From NCBI GenBank assembly GCA_024699575.1, contig JAILPF010000156.1:1-6594 (forward strand): a stretch of 6,594 nt of DNA, read 5' to 3'. Source of the DNA: Acetatifactor sp. GTDB taxonomy: Bacteria > Bacillota > Clostridia > Lachnospirales > Lachnospiraceae. The notes below the pieces were generated by a model. That model made no database searches, had not been told where the DNA came from, and was given only the letters and a program-made list of their open reading frames with translations. The translations under genes were made by a program, and so were the position numbers. The number at the start of each line of letters is the position of its first letter. The stretch's first letter is position 1. Of the stretch, positions 1 to 6,594 are shown one piece after another.

Positions 1-18
1 TATGTGATGAAAGAAATG

Positions 19-59
19 AAAAAGACATTCTGCGTAAAGATATGCGGAATGTCTTTTTT
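19..59. terminator. Intrinsic terminator hairpin, probably bidirectional
   Basis: A 12-bp perfect stem (19-30 with 47-58) continues inward through six more pairs, two of them G-T wobbles (31-36 with 41-46), and closes on the tetraloop AAGA (37-40). The right arm ends in a T-run (54-59) and the left arm begins with an A-run, so the structure could terminate transcription in both directions. It most likely ends transcription of a gene lying left of the window and insulates the operon promoter from read-through. Only a few bases precede it, so the upstream gene cannot be identified. Confidence 0.85.
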
Positions 60-70
60 GGTAATAATCT

Positions 71-103
71 TAAAAAAGTGTAGATAATACTAAAAAAGTC
101 TAG
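71..103 (+). promoter_or_regulatory. Tandem direct repeat, candidate operator for the YesN-type regulator
   Basis: TAAAAAAGTGTAG (71-83) and TAAAAAAGTCTAG (91-103) match at 12 of 13 positions and start exactly 20 bp apart, about two helical turns. Same-face direct repeats are the usual target layout of AraC-family proteins, which have two HTH motifs and often bind as dimers. The downstream copy ends about 5 bp before the place where the -35 of the predicted promoter should lie, a typical activator position. The operon's own response regulator carries an AraC-type DNA-binding domain and is the natural candidate. Repeat and spacing are seen directly; the binding partner is inferred. Confidence 0.6.
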
Positions 104-108
104 TTACG

Positions 109-137
109 AAAGCAGGAAGCAGTTGGTAAACTATAAT
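109..137 (+). promoter_or_regulatory. Predicted sigma-A type promoter of the transporter operon, weak -35
   Basis: A consensus -10 box TATAAT lies at 132-137. With a 17-bp spacer the -35 would be AAAGCA (109-114), which matches TTGACA at only two of six positions, and spacers of 16 or 18 bp are no better. There is no TGn extension before the -10. A good -10 without a -35, next to a direct repeat, suggests an activator-dependent promoter. Transcription would begin near 144 and leave a leader of about 48 nt before the first start codon. The leader contains an 8-bp palindrome (149-156) but no structure that I can assign to a riboswitch. Confidence 0.5.
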
Positions 138-180
138 CACAAGTAACAACCCGGGTGACATACTCAAAAATTCATATAAT

Positions 181-187
181 GGGAGGG
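181..187 (+). promoter_or_regulatory. Strong ribosome binding site of the solute-binding protein gene
   Basis: GGGAGGG ends four bases before the ATG at 192 and is nearly complementary to the 16S rRNA tail. It is the best ribosome site in the window, which fits a binding protein that must be made in quantity. It fixes the start of the first gene. Confidence 0.8.
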
Positions 188-191
188 TATC

Positions 192-1550
192 ATGAAAAGA
201 AAATTTTTGGCAGTTGTTCTGGCTGCAACAACGACTTTGGGATTGATGACCGGCTGTGGAAGCAGTCAGGAGACAGCATCTGTGGATGCGACAAAGGCAT
301 CCGAGGAGACGGCAGATGATACGGCAGTTGTAGCTGAACCTACAGAATTATCCTTTATTTTTGCAGACGGTGATGAGGGTGCAAAGGAGTCTATAACCGC
401 CATTGTTGATGCATTTAATGCGCAGTATGACAATATAACGGTTACCATTGAGCCCGGTAACGGAGGAACTTACTCAGAGTTTTTAAAGACAAAGGATAGT
501 GTAGGAGAATTCCCGGATATTATGGAAATGAGAGATACAGCTATCTATGTAAGGGCCGGAAAGCTTGCACCTTTGTCTGATGAAATCGTCAGCCTGTTTA
601 CGTCAACGATTTCTTTTGGAAATCAGGTATATACAGCGCCTATGAACGCGAATAACACCATGGGTATTGTCTATAACAAAGTATATTTTGATGAGCATGA
701 TTTGAAGGAACCAGCTACATATGATGAGTTCATTGACCTTTGTGAGACAATAAAAAATCTTGGGGACATGACGCCGCTTGTTGTGGGAGGAGCGGACCTC
801 TGGCATATGGGATTTTTGTTTGACAAAGCATATAAGGATCAGGTAATGAGCGTCAACACAGAGTTTATTGCAGACTGCTATGATGGAAAAGACAATTTTA
901 ATGAGGACTGCTTTAAAAAGACATTTGAAGAAATGGCGCAAATTATGCAGTACGCACAGGATGGATGGGCATCAACTGCCGACGCCCAGATAACAACTTT
1001 CCTGGTTAACAATATGTCTGCCATGATTTATTCCGGTACACATATGTTTAGTACCATTGAGGAAGCGGATCCCGATTTCGCATACGGATGGTTCCCGGTT
1101 CCCAGTCCGGATGGCAAGGAACGAATCGTAGGTGGGGGAAACGCCAACGGACTTGCTATATCTGCGGAAGCTGCAAAAGATTCCAACAAACTTGCAGCAG
1201 CGGAAGCTTTCATTAAATTTTTCTTCAGACCGGATAATTTTGGCAAGTACTGTGAGACACTTAACTTTGCCCCTACAACCGTGGCTGAGCCTGAGATGAA
1301 CGTGTCGGCTGTATATCAGGAAGTGTTGGACGCTGTGGCAGAAGCGGACACAGTAGGACCTATGTGGAACGGAGAAGCAGACACTAAGGAACTCCCTCCT
1401 GATTTCAGAAATTTTGTATATAAGGAACTTGTGGAATATCTTCAGGGAAGTGTCGATCTTGACGCTGCATGTCAGGAAATTCAAAAAACATGGGATGTCA
1501 GTGTTACATCATTCAATCCGGTAAAAGGAATCGGCTTGGAAGCAGAGTGA
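192..1550 (+). CDS. Carbohydrate ABC transporter solute-binding lipoprotein (family 1, CUT1 type)
   Basis: This is the extracellular receptor that would capture a sugar or oligosaccharide and deliver it to the two permeases encoded next. The 452-residue length is normal for family 1 binding proteins. Residues 1-21 form a lipoprotein signal peptide (MKRK, hydrophobic core, then M-T-G before Cys22), so the mature protein should be lipid-anchored at Cys22 on the outer face of the membrane. An acidic Ser/Thr/Ala/Glu-rich linker runs to about residue 50. The body shows family features: IVYNKVYFDEHDL (159-171) in the first lobe, a GGGNANGL segment (314-321), and aromatic patches such as LWHMGF (203-208) that could contact sugar. 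The start is fixed by the strong ribosome site at 181-187. It is the first gene of the operon, and its TGA stop overlaps the ATG of the next gene. Family and role are secure; the substrate cannot be read from sequence, and no glycoside hydrolase lies in the window to hint at it. Confidence 0.93.
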   Translation: MKRKFLAVVLAATTTLGLMTGCGSSQETASVDATKASEETADDTAVVAEPTELSFIFADGDEGAKESITAIVDAFNAQYDNITVTIEPGNGGTYSEFLKTKDSVGEFPDIMEMRDTAIYVRAGKLAPLSDEIVSLFTSTISFGNQVYTAPMNANNTMGIVYNKVYFDEHDLKEPATYDEFIDLCETIKNLGDMTPLVVGGADLWHMGFLFDKAYKDQVMSVNTEFIADCYDGKDNFNEDCFKKTFEEMAQIMQYAQDGWASTADAQITTFLVNNMSAMIYSGTHMFSTIEEADPDFAYGWFPVPSPDGKERIVGGGNANGLAISAEAAKDSNKLAAAEAFIKFFFRPDNFGKYCETLNFAPTTVAEPEMNVSAVYQEVLDAVAEADTVGPMWNGEADTKELPPDFRNFVYKELVEYLQGSVDLDAACQEIQKTWDVSVTSFNPVKGIGLEAE

Positions 1551-2452
1551 TGGAAAGGGCGATTGAGTTGAAGAGAAGCAGAAAGATAGATTGGGTCGCA
1601 TTCGGGTTCATCGGACCGGCATTCCTTTTGTTCACGATGTTTATTATATTTCCGACGATATTCAGTGCATACTACAGTTTTACATCATGGGATGGAATCA
1701 GCCCTGTCATTAAGTTTGTCGGGATGGATAATTATAAAGAAATTTTCACCAGTGCAAGATTTGGGAATGCATTAAAAAATACTATCGTTTTGACGGTGAT
1801 TATATCAGTGTTTGAAAATCTGATAGCATTGGTACTGGCCCTGATGGTGGATAATATCAGATGGTTTAAAAATTTTTTCCGAAGCAGCTTTTATATTCCT
1901 GTTCTAATCAGCGGTATCGTGTCGGGATTTATCTGGAAGATTATGTATAACTACAATTTCGGAACATTTAATTTCCTGTTGCATGCTGTTGGGTTGGACA
2001 GTGTAAAAAAAGACTGGCTTGGAAATCCCGCTTATACGTTGTTCAGTATTGCGGTGGTTCTGATATGGAAAGGTGCAGGATACTATATGATTATCTATCT
2101 GGCATCTCTTCAGAGTGTATCAACAGATTTGATTGAGGCGGCGCAGATTGACGGTGCATCTGCGCCGCAGAGGTTCAGATACATTACTGTGCCTATGATT
2201 TCAGGGGCATTTACCATTAACTTTACATTATCTTTGATAAACGGTTTAAAGGTATTTGACCAGATTAATGTTATGACGGACGGAGGACCGGGATTTACCT
2301 CGGAAACTCTTGTGTACCTGCTTTACAAAGTTGGATTTAACGAGGGAAGGCAGGGCTTTGGAACCGCCGTTGGCATCATGCTGTTATTGATTATTCTCAT
2401 ACTGAACACGGTACAACAGAAATTTTTACGAAGCAGGGAGGTTCAGTTGTAA
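1550..2452 (+). CDS. Carbohydrate ABC transporter permease, MalF/UgpA-like (CUT1)
   Basis: This is one half of the membrane channel of the sugar importer, pairing with the MalG-like permease that follows. The 300-residue protein has about six membrane segments, starting with AFGFIGPAFLLFTMF near residues 16-30 and ending with a hydrophobic helix just before the C-terminus. The cytoplasmic EAA loop that docks the ATPase is clear: EAAQIDG (196-202) followed by ITVPM. The open frame extends upstream to an ATG at 1469, but that stretch lies inside the binding-protein gene and encodes a polar, unrelated peptide. I chose ATG 1550 because it gives a normal MalF-type N-terminus and overlaps the previous stop by one base (TGATG). 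Its ribosome site is modest (GGAAG, 1538-1542), so translation probably depends on termination-reinitiation. It overlaps the next start by one base. Confidence 0.93.
   Translation: MERAIELKRSRKIDWVAFGFIGPAFLLFTMFIIFPTIFSAYYSFTSWDGISPVIKFVGMDNYKEIFTSARFGNALKNTIVLTVIISVFENLIALVLALMVDNIRWFKNFFRSSFYIPVLISGIVSGFIWKIMYNYNFGTFNFLLHAVGLDSVKKDWLGNPAYTLFSIAVVLIWKGAGYYMIIYLASLQSVSTDLIEAAQIDGASAPQRFRYITVPMISGAFTINFTLSLINGLKVFDQINVMTDGGPGFTSETLVYLLYKVGFNEGRQGFGTAVGIMLLLIILILNTVQQKFLRSREVQL
2436..2441 (+). promoter_or_regulatory. Ribosome binding site of the MalG-like permease gene
   Basis: GGGAGG lies within the last codons of the MalF-like gene, ten bases before ATG 2452. It supports that start and suggests that the second permease can recruit ribosomes directly in addition to coupling through the TAATG overlap. 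Confidence 0.7.
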
Positions 2453-3291
2453 TGGAACGAGCACAGAAAAAACTGAAATGGACAGATGTCGTGCTGTTTG
2501 TTATTGTCATTTTTGTGGCTTTTCTCTTCTTATATCCTGTTTTCTTTGCGATAATGTCGGGGTTTAAAAGCAATGGGGATATATTGAAGAATCCAATGGC
2601 GCTTCCGAACTCGTTTTATGTTCAGAATTTTTTTGATCTGTTTCATAAATCGGATTTTTTTACTGCCATTGTTCATTCACTCACATTGACAATTGTTTCA
2701 GAGATTTTAATAGTATTTATCGTTCCGATGTCTGCCTATGGTATTGAGCGGAGACCTTCGAAAGTTACAAGATTAATTTACATATACTTTCTGGCAGGAA
2801 TGATGATTCCTTTTCACCTGTATATGTTCCCTCTTTTTAAGGAACTGAAGATGATGAATATGTTTGGGAACATGGTTGGCCCTGTAGTAATTTATATTTC
2901 CGGGTCGATTGCGTTTGGATCACTCTTGTACTGTAGCTTTCTAAAAGGCATTCCGCTCGAGATAGAAGAGGCTGCAATGATTGACGGATCGTCGCCCTTT
3001 CAGACATTTTGGCTGATTACATTTCCGCTCCTTGGGCCATGTACGGCGTCTATGGTAATATTAAACGGTCTTGGAATCTGGAATGATTACCTTATGCCAT
3101 ATTTGGTTTTGCCAAGTGGAAGAGCCAAAACTATCACGGTGGAGATTGCATCTTTTGTAGGTCAGTACACTGCCAGATGGGATATTGTTTTTGCCGGAAC
3201 AGTGATATCTATGATACCTGCGATGATAGTATTTATTCTATTTCAGAAGTACTTTGTCAAAGGAATTACGGCAGGTGCTGCGAAAGGATAG
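2452..3291 (+). CDS. Carbohydrate ABC transporter permease, MalG/UgpE-like (CUT1)
   Basis: This is the second half of the importer's membrane channel. At 279 residues it is the usual size for MalG-type permeases. Six membrane segments are visible, roughly at residues 13-39, 69-97, 107-128, 138-162, 186-208 and 243-265. The ATPase-docking EAA loop reads EEAAMIDGSS (172-181) followed by ITFPLLGP. The C-terminus, QKYFVKGITAGAAKG, is the conserved tail of CUT1 MalG-type subunits and shows that the protein is intact. The start overlaps the previous TAA by one base. No ATPase gene follows; a histidine kinase begins three bases after the stop. An MsmX/MsmK-like ATPase encoded elsewhere would be needed, as is common for CUT1 systems in Bacillota. 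Confidence 0.94.
   Translation: MERAQKKLKWTDVVLFVIVIFVAFLFLYPVFFAIMSGFKSNGDILKNPMALPNSFYVQNFFDLFHKSDFFTAIVHSLTLTIVSEILIVFIVPMSAYGIERRPSKVTRLIYIYFLAGMMIPFHLYMFPLFKELKMMNMFGNMVGPVVIYISGSIAFGSLLYCSFLKGIPLEIEEAAMIDGSSPFQTFWLITFPLLGPCTASMVILNGLGIWNDYLMPYLVLPSGRAKTITVEIASFVGQYTARWDIVFAGTVISMIPAMIVFILFQKYFVKGITAGAAKG
3283..3288 (+). promoter_or_regulatory. Ribosome binding site of the histidine kinase gene
   Basis: AAAGGA, in the final codons of the MalG-like gene, sits six bases before ATG 3295 and decides that start. No promoter-like sequence was recognised at this junction, so the kinase is most likely expressed from the operon promoter. Confidence 0.6.
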
Positions 3292-3294
3292 CGG

Positions 3295-5154
3295 ATGATC
3301 ATTCATAAAAGCAAGATTACTTTATATCATAAATATGCAACTGCAATCATACTGGTGGGAATCCTTCCCTCACTGATTGCAGTTTCTGTCATTTTGAATA
3401 GTATAGTTTTAAAATATCAGAAAGCTACGCTATATCGTTATACTCAGGCGGCAAACTATGTCACGGCCGATGTTACCAGCCTCATCGATTCCTATAACAC
3501 GATTTCTAAATTGCCGTATTACTATAATTTTTCTACGGATGAAAAAGCTGCAAATAATTCCTATTCTTTTGACAGCTTTCGAAAGGTAATCTACGGAGAG
3601 ATTTATGAGGAAGCAAATATGGAGATTGAGAGAAAACGAGATATGGATAGTTTTCTCAATTATATCGCAAGCATCGATAGTGATATTATTGCTACGCACT
3701 TTTTATTTGACGATAACGGTGAAACGATAGGTTTTCACTATACTAACCACAGCCCATATCTTGATAGTGAACCACTTTTTCTGAAATATATGAATTATTC
3801 GGAATGGGATAGACAATCAACAAGTCTTATAATCATCCCGACGCATCAATCAGACTATTTTGCCAATTGCAAGTACGATACAATCACGTTGGCCCGCAAC
3901 TATTTTGATTTGCGCGGACCTGTGGGAAATGAATCCTATGTCGGGACTTTATTCATTGATATAAAACTTTCCAGTATAGAAAAATTGTTTAGACAGGCAA
4001 GATTAGATGAAAGCGAACAATGCTACCTGTTGGACAAAAACGGATATTGCTTATACAGTAATGTTGAGGAAGTCATCGGAAAAGAATATTCTGATTTGCT
4101 TATTGAAGAACAAAAAAATAACAGTAACCTGTTTCCGATTGTATCCGAAAAAGATGATTTTGGAATTTCGGTTTATATCTTTATGGACAATGAAATAGTA
4201 TATGGGAATATTCATGACATTTACAGGATGATTATGGTTTTGCTGATAGGGATGGCTGCGATTGTTCTATGCGGTTCTGTTCTGGCATCCAAGCGGATTA
4301 CAAAACCTATTTATGATATCATGAGTCAAATGGAGCAGATTGAGACCGGAAATTTTGATATCAAGCTGGAGGTTGGAGGAAACGATGAGATTGGTATTTT
4401 GTCTCAACGATTTAATCAGATGAGTCAGGCATTGAAACAATACATAAATCAGTCTTACCTCGCGAAAATTAAGATGAATGAAGCGGAACTTACAGCCCTG
4501 AAGTCTCAGATATATCCGCATTTTTTATATAACACTCTGGAGATTATCCGCATGACATCGTTGGAAGAGGGGGATGAAAAGGTTGGCAAAATGATAGAAG
4601 CATTGTCTGAGCAGATACATTATCTGATAGGACCGATGCAGGATGTAGTTCCCTTGAACAAAGAGATAGATATTGTGCAGAAGTATATTTATCTGTTGAA
4701 TTGCAGATATGCAGGCAAAATCCAACTCCTTGAGAATTGCAGAAAAAGAGAAGATGTGATGGTTCCGAAACTGATTTTGCAACCTGTGGTGGAAAATGCC
4801 TATGTCCATGGCTTGAAGCCGAAAAACGGATCCGGAACAATTATGATAGAAACAGTGAAAAAAGAGGAGAATCTGGAAATCACCGTTATGGATAACGGTG
4901 TTGGGATGACAGAGGAGGAACTTGAAAAAATTTATATGCTTCTCAATAGTGATGAGCCCGGGGTAAAGAATGAATACAATTGGCAGAGTATTGGGATTAA
5001 GAATGTGAACGATAGGATCAGACATCTCTACGGAGAGGACTACGGCTTGGAGATTACATCTACTTCAGGCGTGGGAACGAGTGTTAAGATAATGATTCCT
5101 TTAAAATTGCGAAACAGTGGGGAAGAGTGCTATGGTGAAATTGATTTTGGCTGA
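3295..5154 (+). CDS. YesM-type sensor histidine kinase (HAMP, His_kinase, HATPase_c)
   Basis: This membrane sensor should autophosphorylate on a histidine and pass the phosphate to the regulator encoded next. Its 619 residues fit the family. In order: a membrane helix at about 15-39; a large extracytoplasmic region, about 40-308, with the look of a double-Cache sensor (GTLFIDIKLSSIEKLF followed by CYLLDKNGYCLYSN); a second helix at about 311-332; a HAMP linker at about 333-384; and the His_kinase domain with QIYPHFLYNTLE, phospho-acceptor His409. The ATPase domain has its N box at 500-506 (E-N-A-Y-V-H-G), its DNGVG motif at 533-537, GIKNVNDRI from 567, and a terminal GVGTSVKIMIP. All catalytic motifs are intact. 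It follows the permease gene by 3 nt and overlaps the regulator gene by 23 nt. The stimulus is probably the transported sugar or its loaded binding protein, but that is inference. Confidence 0.94.
   Translation: MIIHKSKITLYHKYATAIILVGILPSLIAVSVILNSIVLKYQKATLYRYTQAANYVTADVTSLIDSYNTISKLPYYYNFSTDEKAANNSYSFDSFRKVIYGEIYEEANMEIERKRDMDSFLNYIASIDSDIIATHFLFDDNGETIGFHYTNHSPYLDSEPLFLKYMNYSEWDRQSTSLIIIPTHQSDYFANCKYDTITLARNYFDLRGPVGNESYVGTLFIDIKLSSIEKLFRQARLDESEQCYLLDKNGYCLYSNVEEVIGKEYSDLLIEEQKNNSNLFPIVSEKDDFGISVYIFMDNEIVYGNIHDIYRMIMVLLIGMAAIVLCGSVLASKRITKPIYDIMSQMEQIETGNFDIKLEVGGNDEIGILSQRFNQMSQALKQYINQSYLAKIKMNEAELTALKSQIYPHFLYNTLEIIRMTSLEEGDEKVGKMIEALSEQIHYLIGPMQDVVPLNKEIDIVQKYIYLLNCRYAGKIQLLENCRKREDVMVPKLILQPVVENAYVHGLKPKNGSGTIMIETVKKEENLEITVMDNGVGMTEEELEKIYMLLNSDEPGVKNEYNWQSIGIKNVNDRIRHLYGEDYGLEITSTSGVGTSVKIMIPLKLRNSGEECYGEIDFG
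5119..5127 (+). promoter_or_regulatory. Ribosome binding site of the response regulator gene
   Basis: The purine-rich GGGGAAGAG lies inside the end of the kinase gene, four bases before ATG 5132. It supports ATG 5132 over the GTG immediately following, and it means the regulator is translated from within the kinase reading region. Confidence 0.6.
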
Positions 5155-6594
5155 TGATGAGCCAATCATAACCAGAGGAATTCAGAAACTGATAGATTTT
5201 CCTTCACTTGGTGCTACAGTGATAGGAGAATATGAAGATGGTAAGAGCGCCATGGATGGGATCGCAAGATTAAACCCGGATTTGGCACTATTAGATATTT
5301 CTATGCCTGAAATGGATGGAATAGAGATTTTGAAAAAAATCAAGGAATTAAAGCTTGCGACAAAAGTCATTTTTATCAGTGGCTTTCAAGACTTTGAGTA
5401 TGCAAAAGCTGCAGTGAAATATGGTGCTGTGGATTATCTCATAAAACCGGTGATACGAGATGAACTATTAAAGGCGATTGAAAAAGCCACGGAAGATATT
5501 CGGGATGCAGGGAACGTGGATTGGACAGAGGGTGACAAACAGCAAGGCATCTATGAAAATTACAGTAAGCTTAACAAGAAAGGTTATATTCCGATTATTG
5601 CTGAGGTAATGTTCGACAATGATGTAAATGAACAGACCGAAAAGCTTATGAAGTTCTCTTTTAACAGCTTCCTGAATGAGTATTTGGAAAATCATCAGCG
5701 GGGAATTGTTTTTACGAAGGATGAAAACACAGTGCTGGTGCTGAATGGAGTACATGAAGATGAGGCAGAAATTATTTTGCATGGTGTACGGGATGAGGCG
5801 GAAGCTTTTCTGAATCAAAAAATTTTTTTTGTTGTTGGAGAATATGTTGAGGAAATATCAGATATACCGGCAGCATATAAACGGTGTTACAGGTATCTTG
5901 GCTTTGATTATTTCGCTTCCTTTATACCGGGGAGAATTTTGCTGACCGGGGAAGTGCAGGCTTTGGAAGAACCGAGTGTTTCAGAGTTTGAGTGTATGGA
6001 GAAAAAAGTGATATCGTCAATTGTTTCTATGAATCTTGTGGAGCTACATTTGTATTATAACAAGCTCGTGAAGCTTATATTTAAAATGTCTGTCGGTAAA
6101 CGAGAGGATGCCTGTTTTTACTTATGCTCAATGGTTCATCGCGCGGATGAACGGGTAAGGGAAATCCTTGGCGATGGCGAGCAAAGAAGCATGAGTGAGT
6201 TGCTTAAGTCAGCCAGAAATTGTGACAGCTACAAGGAACTGACGGAAGTTTTTGGAGAATATCTGGAAGCTGCACTCAGGACTCTGGGGACGATTGCCGA
6301 AAATTCTGACAAGAACGTCATGCATGTTGCAAAAACATATATTAATGAACATTATGCGGAGAACATAACCCTATCGATACTTGCGAAGGTAGTGCATATG
6401 AATCCGTATTACTTCAGTACATTTTTCAAAAAATGCAGTGGAATTAATTACAAAGATTACGTAAGCAGAATAAGGATTGAGCATGCTCTTCCGCTTCTTG
6501 TCTCCACGGATCAAAAACTTTATGAGATTGCCACAGTGATTGGCTTTTCAGATGCCCGTACATTTTCAGATGCTTTTCAAAAAATATACCATGA
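5132..6594 (+). CDS. YesN-type response regulator with AraC-family DNA-binding domain (3' end cut by the window)
   Basis: This is the partner of the preceding kinase and probably the transcriptional activator of the operon. The frame is open from ATG 5132 to the edge: 487 codons plus two bases. Residues 1-120 are a CheY-like receiver with acidic pocket D8-D9, phospho-acceptor Asp55 in LLDISMPEMDG, switch Ser83 and Lys105-Pro106. About 148-275 resemble a degenerate GGDEF-like domain of YesN and CdaR-type regulators; VVGEYVEEISDIPAAYKRC at about 234-252 is the most recognisable part, and it shows no GGDEF catalytic motif. The AraC-type domain starts near 396. Its first HTH includes LSILAKVVHMNPYYFSTFFKK and its second includes LYEIATVIGFSDARTFSDAFQK. 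The sequence stops inside the last helix region, so probably only some 10-30 residues are missing. It overlaps the kinase gene by 23 nt. The direct repeat at 71-103 is its likely target (inference). Confidence 0.93.
   Translation, partial: MVKLILADDEPIITRGIQKLIDFPSLGATVIGEYEDGKSAMDGIARLNPDLALLDISMPEMDGIEILKKIKELKLATKVIFISGFQDFEYAKAAVKYGAVDYLIKPVIRDELLKAIEKATEDIRDAGNVDWTEGDKQQGIYENYSKLNKKGYIPIIAEVMFDNDVNEQTEKLMKFSFNSFLNEYLENHQRGIVFTKDENTVLVLNGVHEDEAEIILHGVRDEAEAFLNQKIFFVVGEYVEEISDIPAAYKRCYRYLGFDYFASFIPGRILLTGEVQALEEPSVSEFECMEKKVISSIVSMNLVELHLYYNKLVKLIFKMSVGKREDACFYLCSMVHRADERVREILGDGEQRSMSELLKSARNCDSYKELTEVFGEYLEAALRTLGTIAENSDKNVMHVAKTYINEHYAENITLSILAKVVHMNPYYFSTFFKKCSGINYKDYVSRIRIEHALPLLVSTDQKLYEIATVIGFSDARTFSDAFQKIYH

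Noticed and set aside
1..10. In-frame TGA codons (5-10) that could be the end of an upstream gene.
   Set aside because: The terminator that follows makes an upstream gene likely, but a few bases cannot establish frame or strand, so no feature is called.
111..122. A short repeat AGCAG-GA-AGCAG near the promoter.
   Set aside because: It is too short and closely spaced to call a regulator site on its own.
149..156. The palindrome ACCCGGGT in the leader as a possible repressor operator.
   Set aside because: It is only 8 bp long with no flanking symmetry, so chance is a sufficient explanation.
155..180. A second promoter-like pair, GTGACA (155-160) and TATAAT (175-180).
   Set aside because: The spacer is only 14 bp, and transcription would begin at about 187, removing most of the ribosome site of the first gene.
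972..1484. A long minus-strand open frame (170 codons) opposite the binding-protein gene.
   Set aside because: It lies wholly inside a well-supported gene, has no recognisable domain and looks like a codon-bias shadow. The same applies to the other minus-strand frames in the window.
1469..1549. An upstream in-frame ATG would extend the MalF-like permease by 27 residues.
   Set aside because: The extension lies inside the binding-protein gene, has no ribosome site and encodes a polar peptide unlike a permease N-terminus. ATG 1550 gives the normal start.
1550..2463. Both permeases begin with the residues MERA, suggesting a duplicated start region.
   Set aside because: The similarity stops after four residues and the DNA differs. 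MalF- and MalG-type permeases are old paralogues and this match is probably coincidence.
4525..5025. A minus-strand open frame of 166 codons opposite the kinase catalytic domain.
   Set aside because: The plus strand carries all the conserved kinase motifs, and the antisense product resembles nothing known and has no context.

Overview
The window is a moderately AT-rich, fully plus-strand stretch that looks like Bacillota, most likely a gut-type Lachnospiraceae or a related clostridial genus. The grounds are strong GGAGG-type ribosome sites, a lipoprotein sugar-binding protein, CUT1 permeases without their own ATPase, and a YesM/YesN-type sensor pair. The family placement rests on gene style, not on a database match.

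Layout. Bases 1-60 hold a strong hairpin with a T-run, which probably ends transcription of a gene to the left. Bases 61-191 are the regulatory region. They contain two near-identical 13-bp direct repeats exactly 20 bp apart, a TATAAT -10 box with no recognisable -35, a leader of about 48 nt and a strong ribosome site. Five genes follow with almost no space between them: a solute-binding lipoprotein (192-1550), a MalF-like permease (1550-2452), a MalG-like permease (2452-3291), a YesM-type histidine kinase (3295-5154) and a YesN-type response regulator (5132 to beyond the right edge). The junctions are 1-nt overlap, 1-nt overlap, 3-nt gap and 23-nt overlap, so this reads as one translationally coupled operon.

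How it probably works (inference from families). The lipoprotein captures a carbohydrate outside the cell and the two permeases import it. A shared MsmX-type ATPase encoded elsewhere would power the import, because none is present here. The kinase has a large extracytoplasmic sensor region and should detect the sugar or the loaded binding protein. It would phosphorylate the regulator on Asp55. The regulator's AraC-type DNA-binding domain could then bind the direct repeats just upstream of the poor -35 and activate the whole operon, including its own gene, in a positive loop.

I see no clearly undescribed system. This is a recognisable sugar-sensing and uptake cassette. The points most worth a second look are the candidate operator, the sensor pair's position at the end of the transporter operon, the absence of any gap between the binding-protein and permease genes, and the degenerate GGDEF-like middle domain of the regulator. 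No insertion sequence, CRISPR array, tRNA, rRNA or riboswitch was seen.
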